DNA of 64,000 bases from Schistocephalus solidus (Eukaryota > Platyhelminthes > Cestoda > Diphyllobothriidea > Diphyllobothriidae): assembly GCA_017591395.1 (NCBI GenBank), contig WEDG01003960.1, forward strand, positions 20,610 to 84,609. The letters run 5' to 3'. The first letter of the stretch is position 1, and each line of letters starts with the position of its first letter. The position numbers and the translations under genes are program-made. This document shows positions 1-10,590 of this stretch, piece after piece. A model generated the notes under the pieces. It was not told the origin of the DNA. It saw only the letters and a list, made by a program, of their open reading frames with translations, and did no database searches.

Positions 1-300
1 AGGGGTCTCACACGTCTCGTTATGCTTTGGGGATCATTCTCGAGCTCTGCCAGCAGCCACACAGCAGCTAGTATTACATGCAGACGAAAATCAAGGATAG
101 GTGTTGCAACACCTGGGGCTGAGTATGGCTGGCTGATGACGCCAAATAAATCAGAAATTATTATTCCAGTATCGTTTGTCTTTGTTGATAAAGTAATTTC
201 GCTTATAATACTTTCAACTATGCGGCTACTTGTGGGGTTCAACAGTTAACCTCATGGCAGAACGGGACGAGTGAGTTCCTTTAAGCGATCGGTCAGCGAC
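1..300 (+). repeat. Composite SINE fragments
   Basis: Positions 113-200 match the body of the tRNA-derived SINE (TATGGCTGGCTGATGACG, then CTTTGTCTTTGTTG-like end). Positions about 30-85 and 220-297 match a second module (CAGCAGCCACACAGC; GCGGCTACTTGTGGGGTTC ... GGCAGAACGGGACGAG) that recurs at 15360-15415 and 53285-53530. Confidence 0.6.
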
Positions 301-308
301 TATCCACC

Positions 309-309
309 A

Positions 310-362
<53 letters not shown>
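309..362. repeat. (TA)n microsatellite
   Basis: About 54 bases of alternating TA with one interruption, flanked by SINE pieces. Apparent peptides with alternating Tyr/Ile across it are meaningless. Confidence 0.95.
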
Positions 363-363
<1 letters not shown>

Positions 364-444
364 TGGGAGGCGCTCGTCCGGTTGGTCATCGGTTTCAATC
401 TAGAGCTCCCACAAGCAAACGTACAACGACCATTAATTACACAA

Positions 445-530
445 GAGAACCACCGAAGAGAAGGGAGATTTGAATGGCTATTTCTGGCACATTGGCCGTT
501 GTCAGCTTTCAATATCCCAACTTTTGTCTG
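445..530 (-). repeat. SINE body fragment
   Basis: GAATGGCTATTTCTGGC and GGCCGTTGTCAGC correspond to the reverse complement of the SINE body seen intact at 42520-42590. Confidence 0.55.
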
Positions 531-1405
531 GGTAAGCTGGAATTCGTTCTCGCGCTCTTCTTTTCATTCAGCGTTAAGGTCTTCAAACGTATATCGGGTA
601 TTTAGGTTGAGGTCTGTGAATTTTGAAGCCTTAAATTATGGCACTTGCAGTTTATAATTCATGGGCTTCTAATTGTTGCTTAAAAGGTATGATGTAACCC
701 ACCAGGTCTGTTCTTATGGAGATTAAAATATATATGCAGGATAAAAACAATTTGTATCTTAAGTACCATACTTACGTCCACTTAAAATGGCTATCTATAA
801 GGGTTTGCACCCCAAAAGCGGGCATGTTATCGCGTCATAGTTAACTTGAGATTTTGTGTGTATCAATCAGTTGTAAACGAACCCAGAGATAGTCAAAGAG
901 TACATCAAATATTTTATATATTTCAGGAGATTACTGCAGGAAACAGTCAAAAAGAGTCAACACTAGATTATCTGAAAGTGTCAAACAATAATTCTAAGAA
1001 GACACCAGTTCCCACAACATGAATGGAAGAAAGGAAATTCGGCCAATCATTTCCATGGAACCTATTTGATTTAACATGGATATCGCAAAAAAAGAATCAA
1101 TTGAAGTGAATAGAAGTTTTCCTAATCGAGAGCTAGCACAAATTTAGGCTACTATAAATCAATCCCGAAGTTTTTTTAAGATGGCGAAGGTGAAAGCAAG
1201 GCAATAGATAAGTCCCGGCATCATTTCGGCAAATTCAATCAATATTTATATTACTAATCCATAAAAACGGTAGCAGAAGTGGTGATTAAAGTAATCAAGG
1301 TCACATGTGAACATAGTCCTGAGGTCCGCCAATCCGAGCGGTAGACATTTTCTTAGGGCAATAAAAGTTTAAATATTGCCCCTGGAGGAAATAACTACGG
1401 CTTAC
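531..1405. other. AT-rich sequence, no feature recognised
   Basis: I see no coding exon, structural RNA or repeat match. The missing 3' exons of the SLC5-like gene would be expected here or further left, but I could not find them. Confidence 0.5.
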
Positions 1406-1624
1406 CTTAAGGCAGCCGCAAAAATTGTTGATAGGAAGATACCCCGAAGGACTGTAATGTTTTGAAACAAATGCATGACAAGGTGGGGGAAGATCTGATC
1501 GTAGGCCGTGATGTGCCCATCAAGTAGGGGATCACATCCCACAAAAACAGCATAGGAGACCAGTCCGCAGAGCATTTGGATGGACAAGAAAAGAGAATTG
1601 AAGCCCAAGTTTGCGTGAATAGCC
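1406..1624 (-). CDS. SLC5-like exon 7
   Basis: A 219-bp exon, acceptor CCGACAG, donor AG|GTAAGC. It encodes AIHANLGFNSLFLSIQM, VGCDPLLDGHI, YDQIFPHLVMHL and GIFLSTIFAAAL. These match the family segments N..GL......, Y.DCDP...., PDQ..PY.V...L and GLF.A..FS.ALS. The next family motif (S-T-V-S-S) was not located in 1-1405. Confidence 0.85.
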
Positions 1625-4600
1625 CTGTCGGAAGAAGGATACCACAAAGATGCAGTAAACAGAAGCAAAGTGTACATGCCAAACAGTAATTTATTGTAGC
1701 GCAGGATCAATCAATTGAACGGTTAGCCATACTTTGGACCCAAAACGCCTTAGCAGCGGTTCCATGTCTTCAGAGCAAACAGTATTCGATTTATTTTAAC
1801 CAACAAATAATTTTAATGAGTAAGGAGCAAATGGATTGGGAAATGCTTCAAGCTTTAAAAATTTAGAACGGATGGAACGTCAGATATTCGCCTGATAGTA
1901 AACTGCGTCGGTGACAGAAAAGACCGATGGTCGCACAATACCTGTGGGCATAAGCATAATAACCAGGGTTTGGAAAGTGAAAAGGTAAGTACTAATCGCC
2001 AGGTCTAAGAACTTCAAACCTTTAGCGATATCATGTGCCATAGAGGAATAGAATACGCCATTGCTCAAGGCCTTCAAGTTTTTAAACAGCACAATTGGGC
2101 AAGACAATGCCAATTATTATGTTTACACGCTTAACTACTGGAAACCTCATTAAGTGTTATTTGCAGTAACTTTCTGTTATATTTTTTTAGTTTTGCATTC
2201 ATGATTGAAGACTGCACGCAGTCTATCGCACGCGATAGCCAAATAAGCATTTTTTACCGACGCATTGCCTTCATGTCGGTACCCTAAATGCTCACAAACG
2301 AGGTACACGACCTCTCATTATTTGCATACACTAGTTCTAATAACTTGTATGACGATAGGACCGTAGGAAAGCCCGAAGGTGATGGAATCAAGTTCTGGCT
2401 AACAAGGCAAGACGAAATGGCTATTTCTGGAAAATTCTAATCTTTAAGTATAACAAGTAGCAGAACATTCAGCTCAACGATGAAATTGGACTACGTGAGC
2501 CAAATAAAGGCCATTTCGTTCAAAGATTGGGGCATGAGTGACCGACGGTGTTAACTAAGACGAGAAGAGCCGCTCAAGTTCCCCAGGTCTTGGAGGTTAT
2601 AAATCTCCTATTATTTATCGCTGCTCTCGTCAATGGCATGTGCAAGGTAAAACGTAATGTGCGTATACAATCCGGCTGTTGGTCTGATAGGTGGATACCA
2701 TTAACATTATTCCTTTGACTCAATTGTGACAAGTTCGGCGAACTAAATGAGATTCGAACGCACAACAGTAAGGGCAAGGCTTTAGTAAGTGAAGGCCCTA
2801 ACCACCTGAGTGACGAGGTTCCGAGCAGGAGCCCTGAGGTTAATCACATTTCATTAAAGTTAAGCGACCTGCCCACTGTAATGTATGGATCCCACCAATT
2901 CTGATATGGTAAGGTGAGTACACAAACAGGACATTCTAATTAATCGATCTAGAACCTACCAGATGACAACCACGTCGATTATTTGAGTAAGAACACACGA
3001 TATTCTTACGATAGCCAAAGAACCTAGGAAAAAACGTCACATCTTCGAATAGTCTACGGTGTTACAAGTAAAAAAAACTTTGGAAGTTTTCGGTGATGCA
3101 AGGATAACACAAAATGCCGGAAAATTCCATGGGGATGTTGAATGCATTCATCGGACACCAGGTAATAACGGTGATACCACCGAAGTTTCTGTGCGGTATA
3201 AAACAAAAGAGTCACACACGAAGATCTGACTTTGAAAACAATGATCAGGAGAGCAGTGGCGATTTTTCTGGTATCAGGTGGAAAATCTTTTATTGGAATC
3301 GGTAGAGGATGAGCATGCACTCGTTGAGTGCAAACACCATCAATGGGAAATTGGAAGGACAAGGGTGGCGTAAAATCGCCACGCCATATTGGCTAGTGTC
3401 TCGAACCCGTGATCTGTTGGTTAGGAGTCTAACCCCCTAACCACTGGGCCACGGGCTCGTTGTCCTGTCGGTTGCGATCGGTAATATTAACAAATGGTAG
3501 ATGGGTCCTCACTGATTACATTAAGGGACATACGGTTGTGCCATTAGATTCACTCTCGAGCCTCGCCAGACTGGAATAAATATGTCTGGCTTACTTTCCG
3601 TCATCGGCCAACCATACTTTTCAGTTTCCTTATTGCATATAAGTTTCCCCTATCAAAATCACATTAATAGGAAACGGCAGAAACTTGTTTTAATATCGAA
3701 ATCACTGAGGACGTCTGGGTGAAAATGGAGAGTTTGAGAGGTCAACCATTGTACTAACGGAACAAAATACCTCAAAATAATATCCATATTGACTGCAACA
3801 TAAATTGAAAATTTTGAAGGTCAAGGGCACATAAAATTGTCACTCCCCATTGCGTGAAAGTTCAGGCCAGCATAAAGCGCACGCAACTTTGTTCAACCGA
3901 ATGGGTTATACCAACAATGACTAGCGACGATGTGTACAGTTCGGACTGCCGTGCTCATACGTCAACCGACCACTTGTATGAGGATATTGAAAGCATTTTC
4001 GATAACCCAAAAGGAGTTCTAGAAGCTACACCATTACGAAACCTACAAGGCGGTCAAAATAAGGTAAGTTAAGTTATTTCGATAATTTTTGTGTCTGATC
4101 TCGATTGCTCTTAGTCCTCGAGAACTTTGCTACCGCTTCCGCCACTACCATCAACGTCATTATCATCACGATCGGATTGTGAGGCCTAAAATTTCCATGC
4201 AAATACCTGCATACTTTTGCCTAACGAGCAAAATTAGGGACAATTTATTTTGCTAAGTTCTCTTGGAAGTTTGACTGTACAGAGCGTGACAGTTCCAGGC
4301 AACAGTGACACACAAAAAATAACGTGAAAAAGAATGAGATTGGGAACTGAGTAACCCAGGAAAAATCAGCGAAGAAGAACACGGAAATTCTGCAGACGAG
4401 ATAGGCGTCTTTAATAGGTAGAATGCCTCCCTTCTGGATAACACATAGTTGAAAGAAAACTTTTATGGTGACCATACATTAAAATCCATAGGTTTGTCAT
4501 GGAGAATGAAAAATCTGTCGAAATTATTCTCCTCGTGTTAGAGGAATTTAAACATGCCCGAGAGCACCCTACATCACATCAGGAGTCTAGCGTCTTCCCA

Positions 4601-7600
4601 GAATATGAGCTGCTGACCATGGGGCCATACTTAGCAGTCAGATAGGAACATAGCTTCTAAGATCTAATACCATTGAAGTTACCTATGCATACGAGGTGAG
4701 TGCTCGTCAGAATGCTCCCTCCAGTCATGTATAGCGACGACCTTATACAATGGAAGTGGGCCAAAGCTAGAGTAGTTCCCCATTTTCCCAAAGGCAAACC
4801 CGTAAGAATAAACGGTTTCGGGCTAGTGTTAGTCTTGCTATAATCGTAGGTAACTCTGACACGATAAATGAACTTAACTGAGCAGTTTCTTCGCGAGTTA
4901 AAATCCAAGGGAGTATTATCGCGGAGGAGGACTTGAGTAATATTTAGTTAGAAGGGACTGGCAGAATATTTGCAAAAGAATGGATATCATGGCAATATAT
5001 GCCACCTAGACACCACAAGTGAACACGCTGAAGGTAGGTCAAATACTTAGGATTTCAATTTTTTGATAACTTTACTACTGTTGATGGTGCAGATGGCGAT
5101 GCTTAAAGTTGAACAAATCGGCTATAAAGCGCTCCCAGCAAAAGTATTCGAAACTGCTCTTCCTTGAAAGGACGACGACGGAGAAGCCTATAGTAAAATG
5201 AATTTGTTGGTAGATGGTACTGTTGCGCTCCCTTATCAGGAGCCATGTCTTTCTAGAGAAAGGAACAAGAATTCCTGGGTTCATGAAGGCCAAATACGGT
5301 GTGCTTTATCCGGAATTAACTAAAATTCATGGAAGCCCTCCATTTCGACAGAGCAAAGTAGTATGCATAGACGAATGAGGTCGGACAGTGAGAAAAAAGC
5401 GTTTTAGCATAAGGAGGAAAGTTGTAAAATTCTTTTGTTTTTATGCTTTAAAAATGTTCGAAAATATGGAGAGAAAACCCTGTTTCTATACAGAAAGAGG
5501 AAACTAGTTCCCTAATATTCGAGAAATCCGACAAAAAATTCTATTATGTAAAATAAGCACATATAAAACCTACTGTCGGGCTGTTTTTAGGTCCTTACAG
5601 GCGAGATAGCGCTGAACTTGTGTCTGATTGGTGGCATAGATGCTGAGGACCATACCAGCACCACCAATCACCAGTGTCCACGTTGACTGGCGAACAAACG
5701 GATCCGGATTGAGACTGAAAGAAAATAAGTTGGAGTGTCGACAGCAGCCATGCAGACATGCGGTAGAAGTTAAGGAAAATGTGACGTTCAGGCAGGTGTC
5801 AATGAATACGCATGAATTTTGTCCTTAGTTGAACATCCTGGGTGTCTAATTGGCCAATATGGATATGGCAACCAAGTACCCCTTAGTTTCGAATTTTTGC
5901 AAAATAATTCAATATGACCCATAACCCACAAACGGGCTTTAGAATTTAATGGCAGATGAAATGGGTTGGAGATTGGGAAGAAAATACGTAACCCGGATAA
6001 AAGCGAAGCAGATTATGGAAGAGTTGAAACTGCTTTGTCTGAGGCTGTTTTAGTAAAAACGGAACACTCTGGGTACCTTCGAGGACGCTTCCGCACACCT
6101 AATAAGATTGGCCTTTGAGATTAGACAGTGGCAATCAAACCAGGCATAGGACAAAGACAGCGAACAAAGACCAGACAAATTCGATTCCTCAGCACCGAAA
6201 GGGACGAAAGTACTACCGATCGTTGTCTGAAAAAAAAAACTTCGCCGGGTGAAATGAATGAGTTTTAACACGTATGAGACAGCTTTTACTTGCTGCAACA
6301 TCATGTGGCTTTTTCAGAGCCCTTAAGAAAGACAATCAGGTGATGTGAGCATGTTATTCGACGACTAACCCTGTCACTGCAAGTCATTAATAAGGCGGGG
6401 CTTTCGAGTTTGAGTGGGAGGGGGGACTCACTCAAGTATATTTAAGCGGCCACCCTCGCCGGCGATCCTCCAGATCTCTGTTATGCCACCACTTTGATTT
6501 GCACCAAAAGCCAGAATGCAGATAAGACCCCCCAGCATTATTGTAACTTGAACGAGGTCAGTCCACACCACTGCTTTTATTCCACCCTGAAAATGAGCAA
6601 AAAGGTGAAAGTTATCACTTGACCTCGCCTGAACCCGATATTGTCGAATCTGCACGGCCAAAAATATTTACTGGATACAACTTATGATATGGTGGCTTCG
6701 AGATGCAACCAGGTCGGACCTTCACCAAAAGTCAAGTTTGCGAACTGGCATTACTCACAAAAAGGACATTGAAAGTGCCTGTTCTTCGATATTGACGCTG
6801 TCCAAGTCCAACACAATAATAATAAAACTACCAGGATCGAACTTCTCCACCGCATTTACTAAAGTGTCATGCATGACAACTCTAACGGACCTGATCGCGG
6901 CCGCGTTGTACGAGAACGGCAACTAGAGGTGCACGACGTGGGAACCTGTACGTCAGCAATGGCCGCCTAGTGCTGATAAGCGAGTTGCTGTCTATGCCTA
7001 TACACTCGACGCAAGTAAAGATAAAAAGAGGTTCTGTCCGCTATGTTTTTCTAAAGGCAAAGAAATTGTCCTAGAGCTGAATGCAAAACGGGCAAAGCTT
7101 ATCGAAATACATGGCACGTCCTCAGAAAGTATGTGACTCCTGGCAGCTCGATCGTCGCAAGCGATGAAGTCTACCGCCTGCCCCACAGAGTGGGCGCATC
7201 ACCAGTGACGTGCGCGTAAACTAGTTTACGATGGAGCAGCCTTTCACGTCGTCTACCAAACTCTTCCCTCATCTACCTGGCAAGGCGATCAGAGGAGAGC
7301 TCGGTAGGTGACAAAGCTAACAGCCCGCTTATGTTCGCTACATACGAAATGGTCACTACCAAGTGTAACAGACAATGATAAGGGCGACTTAGGTACCCCA
7401 TAAGTGAAAATGTCATAAAATACCACATTAAAAAGTAAATAGAACAGTCTGATTCTCAAGGCCTAAGAATAACAGAGTAACTCAGTTAAATTGCAGCCTT
7501 CCAGGCCACGAGTCTTAATGTGTCCCGGAATATGCAAGTGCATCAGATTTGTTAACGTGAGGAATGTGCTGATCAGATCCGTTCTTTCCTCTTCCATGGA

Positions 7601-10151
7601 CTAGTCAATCGCCAACCAGTTACCATAAATAACCAATGCGACGAAGAAAAACGAAGTCATGGTTTTTTTTAAATTAACAGGATGGCTCTGAGTGACACAA
7701 AAATTCAGCATCCAAAAAGCCACCTTGACGGCTTGGTATTCAAACCGCAGGAGGAGCTGTCTAGACTGACAAAAATAATGCGTTCAAGGGCAAATTCTCG
7801 GCTTCTTCTCAGAGCGTAGGGCGCAGACCAGTTGCAGGCATAGCTCTGAGCACTACGCCCAAATCTTGAGGTTCACATGAAAACCTTTCCGGCTCGAAGA
7901 CCTGATGTTAACCGCTACAAATCTAACGAAACAGGCAGCCTCTTTCATCGGAAAGTTGCTAGCGACTGGAAAATACGTTTTAAGTCTACTAGCCATCATC
8001 AACCAGCCATACCCAACCTCTATTATACTAACCGATGTGTGGCTACCGCAGGTCTCGAGAGTGAGCTACAAGGAGACGAGCGTGTTCTGTAACGCGATCG
8101 ATGAGCGTACCACTACCAGAGCTGCTATCGGCTCTGTACTGCCGGAAAATTCTGAAACTCATTTGTCAGATGTGAATTAAGTGAGAACCACTTTTGAGGT
8201 AAGATTGAATTTATACAAAACAATAACGTAAAACCACATACCATAGCAGTATAGAAGGTGGCCAAAATCCCCGTTAAGAGAATTGACGCATATAAAGGGC
8301 CAACCAGTCACTAAAAATTTTAAAAAAAATGCTTCACTCAAGTAAGATCGATGAAACTGTACCAACCAAAATTTAGGTACAATTAAGGTAAAAATTAAGG
8401 TAAAATATTTATTCTTAAAAAGGCTATTTTGTAGGATTTTGTATCTTAGGGCTGTTTTTCTAATATAAAAGTTAGAGCCTGTAAAGTTATGTAATCTTTT
8501 CAATGCAAATAATAGGTGACTGTTTTGGATAGCCAGTTCTGAGTAGCACACTAAAATTAATTCAGCTGAACGGAAAAGATTAGTGAGTTGAGCTCTAAAA
8601 TAACATAAGAACAAAAAGGTTCCACTTTTGAACGTAGAGCTAAAGTTAAGACTGTCAGACGGTACAACGGAAGGAATTGTCTGTTGCTAAGACAAGAAAG
8701 AAAACGTGTGTGGAGGGTATCAATAAAAGAACGGGGTTTCATCTGTCCGGGAAACAACAATCGATTATAATAAGCATCGAGTGATGCCAAACGGAGTGAA
8801 ATTATTAAATTAAGTGAAGTGTATTTTTCATTTAATTAAAACGAAATCTTCGGATGAGTAGGGGGCGTAAACGTGAGAAAAGAACGAAGCAGTCATAGAA
8901 CGTTAGTGGGAACTCAGTAAGTATAAATACAACAAATAAACGTGATAAAATATGGTGGGTATGTCGTAAAAAGAACGTATAAATAGGCATGTCTAAAGAT
9001 TTCCTGAAGACAAACGTTTTGAAGATAACTAAAATGACAAATAAACATTTACTGGAGGTTCTGGTGCAAAGGGTTTACTCGGGTAACTACGTTCTACCGT
9101 ACAATTTAAAAAATTATTAATTTAAAAATACACAGTGTTGAAATAGGTGCAGAAACGGGTTGAAGTACATTAAAAATTATACTTTTACCTCTGTTTAGGG
9201 CAAGTGAAGGAGCATAGAGAACTACGGCCATATATATGAGCTACAACAAAGGCAATAAAATTATTAAAAGTTATTACCACGATAATTATTTCGGCAAATC
9301 TTAGATATTTTAAATTCCATTTTATACCTCTAGTAAGTAAAGGTGGGTTTCGGTAAGTCTATATTAATGTTGTACATAAAGGATAACTGCATAAATGTGT
9401 GACCACCAAGAAATCACTTGATAAGAATGGCTAAATTTTTAAATTGTTTTAACGCCTCATCTATACGGCTGAAAGACAAGCTGGGAAACCAGTCTCGGAA
9501 ATTAAAGGCTGTAACCATGAAGTAAACCTTATGTTTCGCCCAATAAGAAATTCAGATATTCCTAAATATCTGTGTGTAAACCAACTCCAGAAAAACTAGC
9601 AGAGACACATGAAACAAGGCAATATTAATACAGAAGTTCAATATATGTTGATATACGTCTAGCTTACCATTTGAAACTCGAACGTCAGTGTTACCAACCA
9701 CCTTACCAGACGACTGAACCGCAGTTCTAGGTACTTTAAGAATAAGCCAAGCACATTTAGATACCTCATGAGCACTAGTTAACCCCAAATTATAGAATAC
9801 TGGGGTGTAGACTTCGGCTGCAACTGGGAAAGCAATGATATACCCCAGGATTAACAGCCAAAATTCGATTCCATACCGATAGACCTCAGCATTATTTCCC
9901 ATAAGTGCCACGGCGGACAAAAAGCTGGCTAATGTGCTACCAAGGATGGGAAATAGCGTCAACTGACGGTTGCCCAGAAACATGTCTACGGTGGTCTTTT
10001 CCTTTGCCGGTGCCGTTGAGTCCTTTCTAAGGATGCGAGCGATACAGCTTTTTATTTGTGCTGAATATCCATAATAAATACCAACAGAAGCATATATTAT
10101 CAGAAGAAGTACAAACACGACATAATCGGGCCAGTCCAATAAGAAGGACAT
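1406..10151 (-). CDS. SLC5-family sodium/solute symporter, 5' seven exons (partial)
   Basis: Plus coordinates of the exons in coding order: 9765-10151, 9278-9358, 9189-9240, 8242-8310, 6432-6586, 5574-5714, 1406-1624. Joined, they resemble the N-terminal half of SLC5 transporters of the SLC5A6/A8/A12 (vitamin/monocarboxylate) type. These are multi-pass plasma-membrane proteins that couple solute uptake to sodium. Family landmarks seen: DMFLGNRQL in the first exon, LYAPSLAL in TM3, GGIKAVVWTD, NPDPFVRQ, a TNQTQVQRYL-like segment, and GCDPLLDGHI. Exon phases fit at most junctions (D at 6432/5714 and Q at 5574/1624 are split codons). Exons 3 and 4 are one nucleotide out of register, so the copy may be broken or contain a sequence error. 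Introns range from 37 bp to about 4 kb. The C-terminal half was not found in 1-1405. The substrate cannot be predicted. Confidence 0.8.
1880..2113 (-). other. Open frame with a transmembrane-like segment in an SLC5 intron
   Basis: A 77-codon open frame containing KGLKFLDLAISTYLFTFQ and then a hydrophobic run. It superficially resembles the region before TM3 of SLC5 proteins, but it lies between exons 6 and 7, which already join in phase. It is out of order for this gene. It may be chance, a relic exon or part of a rearranged copy. Confidence 0.2.
2745..2822 (-). repeat. tRNA-like fragment (SINE head or tRNA relic)
   Basis: The reverse complement reads like a tRNA: an A-box-like CACTCAGGTGGTTAGGGC and a B-box-like CGTTCGAATCTC at normal spacing. 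No clean acceptor stem is visible, so this is more likely a SINE head or pseudo-tRNA than a functional gene. Confidence 0.4.
3400..3625 (-). repeat. Decayed tRNA-derived SINE
   Basis: CTCGAACCCGTGATC, CCACTGGGCCACGGGCTCG and TGTCGGTTGCGATCGG match the head and leader of the SINE in reverse orientation. Body-like sequence (GTCATCGGCCAACCATAC) follows at about 3600. Confidence 0.6.
5574..5714 (-). CDS. SLC5-like exon 6
   Basis: A 141-bp exon, acceptor TTTCAG, donor CA|GTAGGT, phase 2 at both ends. The translation LNPDPFVRQSTWTLVIGG, then a TNQTQVQRYLACKD-like segment ending TARQ, corresponds to the family's FNP.P..R.T.W....GG and NQ.QVQRY... motifs. The exon joins cleanly to exons 5 and 7. Confidence 0.9.
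6432..6586 (-). CDS. SLC5-like exon 5
   Basis: A 155-bp exon, acceptor TTTTCAG, donor GA|GTGAGT. It encodes GGIKAVVWTDLVQVTIMLGG followed by a hydrophobic stretch and GGITEIW...GGRLNIL. This is the highly conserved TM4-TM5 region of SLC5 proteins (GG.KAV.WTD.FQ). It begins in phase 0 and ends two bases into an Asp codon completed by exon 6. Confidence 0.9.
8242..8310 (-). CDS. SLC5-like exon 4, with apparent 1-nt frame conflict
   Basis: Acceptor TTTTTAG and donor ATG|GTATGT bound 69 bp. Read from the exon 3 phase it starts V-T-G, as the family expects (ALN.VTG). The later part matches the family only in the next frame (ASILLTGILATFYTAM, then GG of exon 5). One extra nucleotide therefore lies near the start of this exon. 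No stop codon results inside it, but the join to exon 5 would be out of frame. Confidence 0.7.
9189..9240 (-). CDS. SLC5-like exon 3 (TM3 mini-exon)
   Basis: A 52-bp exon between a TTGTAG acceptor and a GAG|GTAAAA donor. It encodes LIYMAVVLYAPSLALNR, an almost perfect match to the TM3 signature (LY.P.LAL) of SLC5A5/6/8/12-type transporters. It starts in phase 0 and leaves one base of a split codon. Confidence 0.85.
9278..9358 (-). CDS. SLC5-like exon 2 (probable)
   Basis: An 81-bp exon, phase 0 at both ends, with acceptor TATAG and donor GTG|GTAATA. It encodes 27 residues ending KYLRFAEIIIV, which would sit just before TM3. The usual YLELRF motif of the family is poorly preserved, so the 5' border is less sure. 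The intron to exon 3 is only 37 bp, matching other micro-introns in this window and supporting the call. Confidence 0.5.
9765..10151 (-). CDS. SLC5-like exon 1 with start codon
   Basis: The ATG at 10151-10149 opens a 129-codon exon ending on an in-phase GAG followed by a GTATCT donor (phase 0). It holds a first hydrophobic segment (residues about 10-28, DYVVFVLLLIIYASVGIYYG), a basic linker, the family-typical DMFLGNRQL motif near residue 56, then TM1/TM2-like segments containing ASFLSAVALMG and a PAEVY-like region (FPVAAEVYTPVF). The reading frame stays open past the donor, but the extra residues do not resemble the family. The family match after this point resumes in the next exon. Confidence 0.85.
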
Positions 10152-10590
10152 GATGGGATTGCCCGACGTATGCAGAAGCTGCTAATATTTTATTTATACC
10201 GCTCTTGTCACTGATTGGCTCTGATTGATCCAAGGTCAGTTATTTACCCCATATAAACTTTGAGTAAATCGAAATCGATAGGGGAATCTTTTCGATTCTT
10301 CATAATTAAACCTGCAAAATATATATGTATTTATGTATAAAAAAATGGAATTCGATTATTTTGGACGACTATAGGATGGGCAGAAAACATCAAGGCGTAA
10401 TGTGCAAATGGAGAGAATTACAATCTATTCCCGAGGTGAATACCACCCAGGGACACCGAGGCAGTATTTTTCTTTAACAAACTTTAAATTTTTAACAAGT
10501 TTCTCGTTTAAATTGGTTGACATACAGGAGAATCATTAGAAGGTGTTTGCGGCAATTTCCACTATCTGCACGTTCGCTACCTACCCCCAC
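10152..10590. other. Upstream region of the SLC5-like gene
   Basis: AT-rich; it should hold the promoter and 5' UTR of the minus-strand gene. No confident core promoter element was identified. Confidence 0.3.

Noticed and set aside
271..657. Plus and minus open frames across the (TA)n tract at 309-362
   Set aside because: Translation is a Tyr/Ile repeat produced by the microsatellite; no protein motif.
9552..9764. In-frame extension of SLC5 exon 1
   Set aside because: The sequence after the GTATCT donor does not resemble the family, and the family resumes downstream at exons 2-3.
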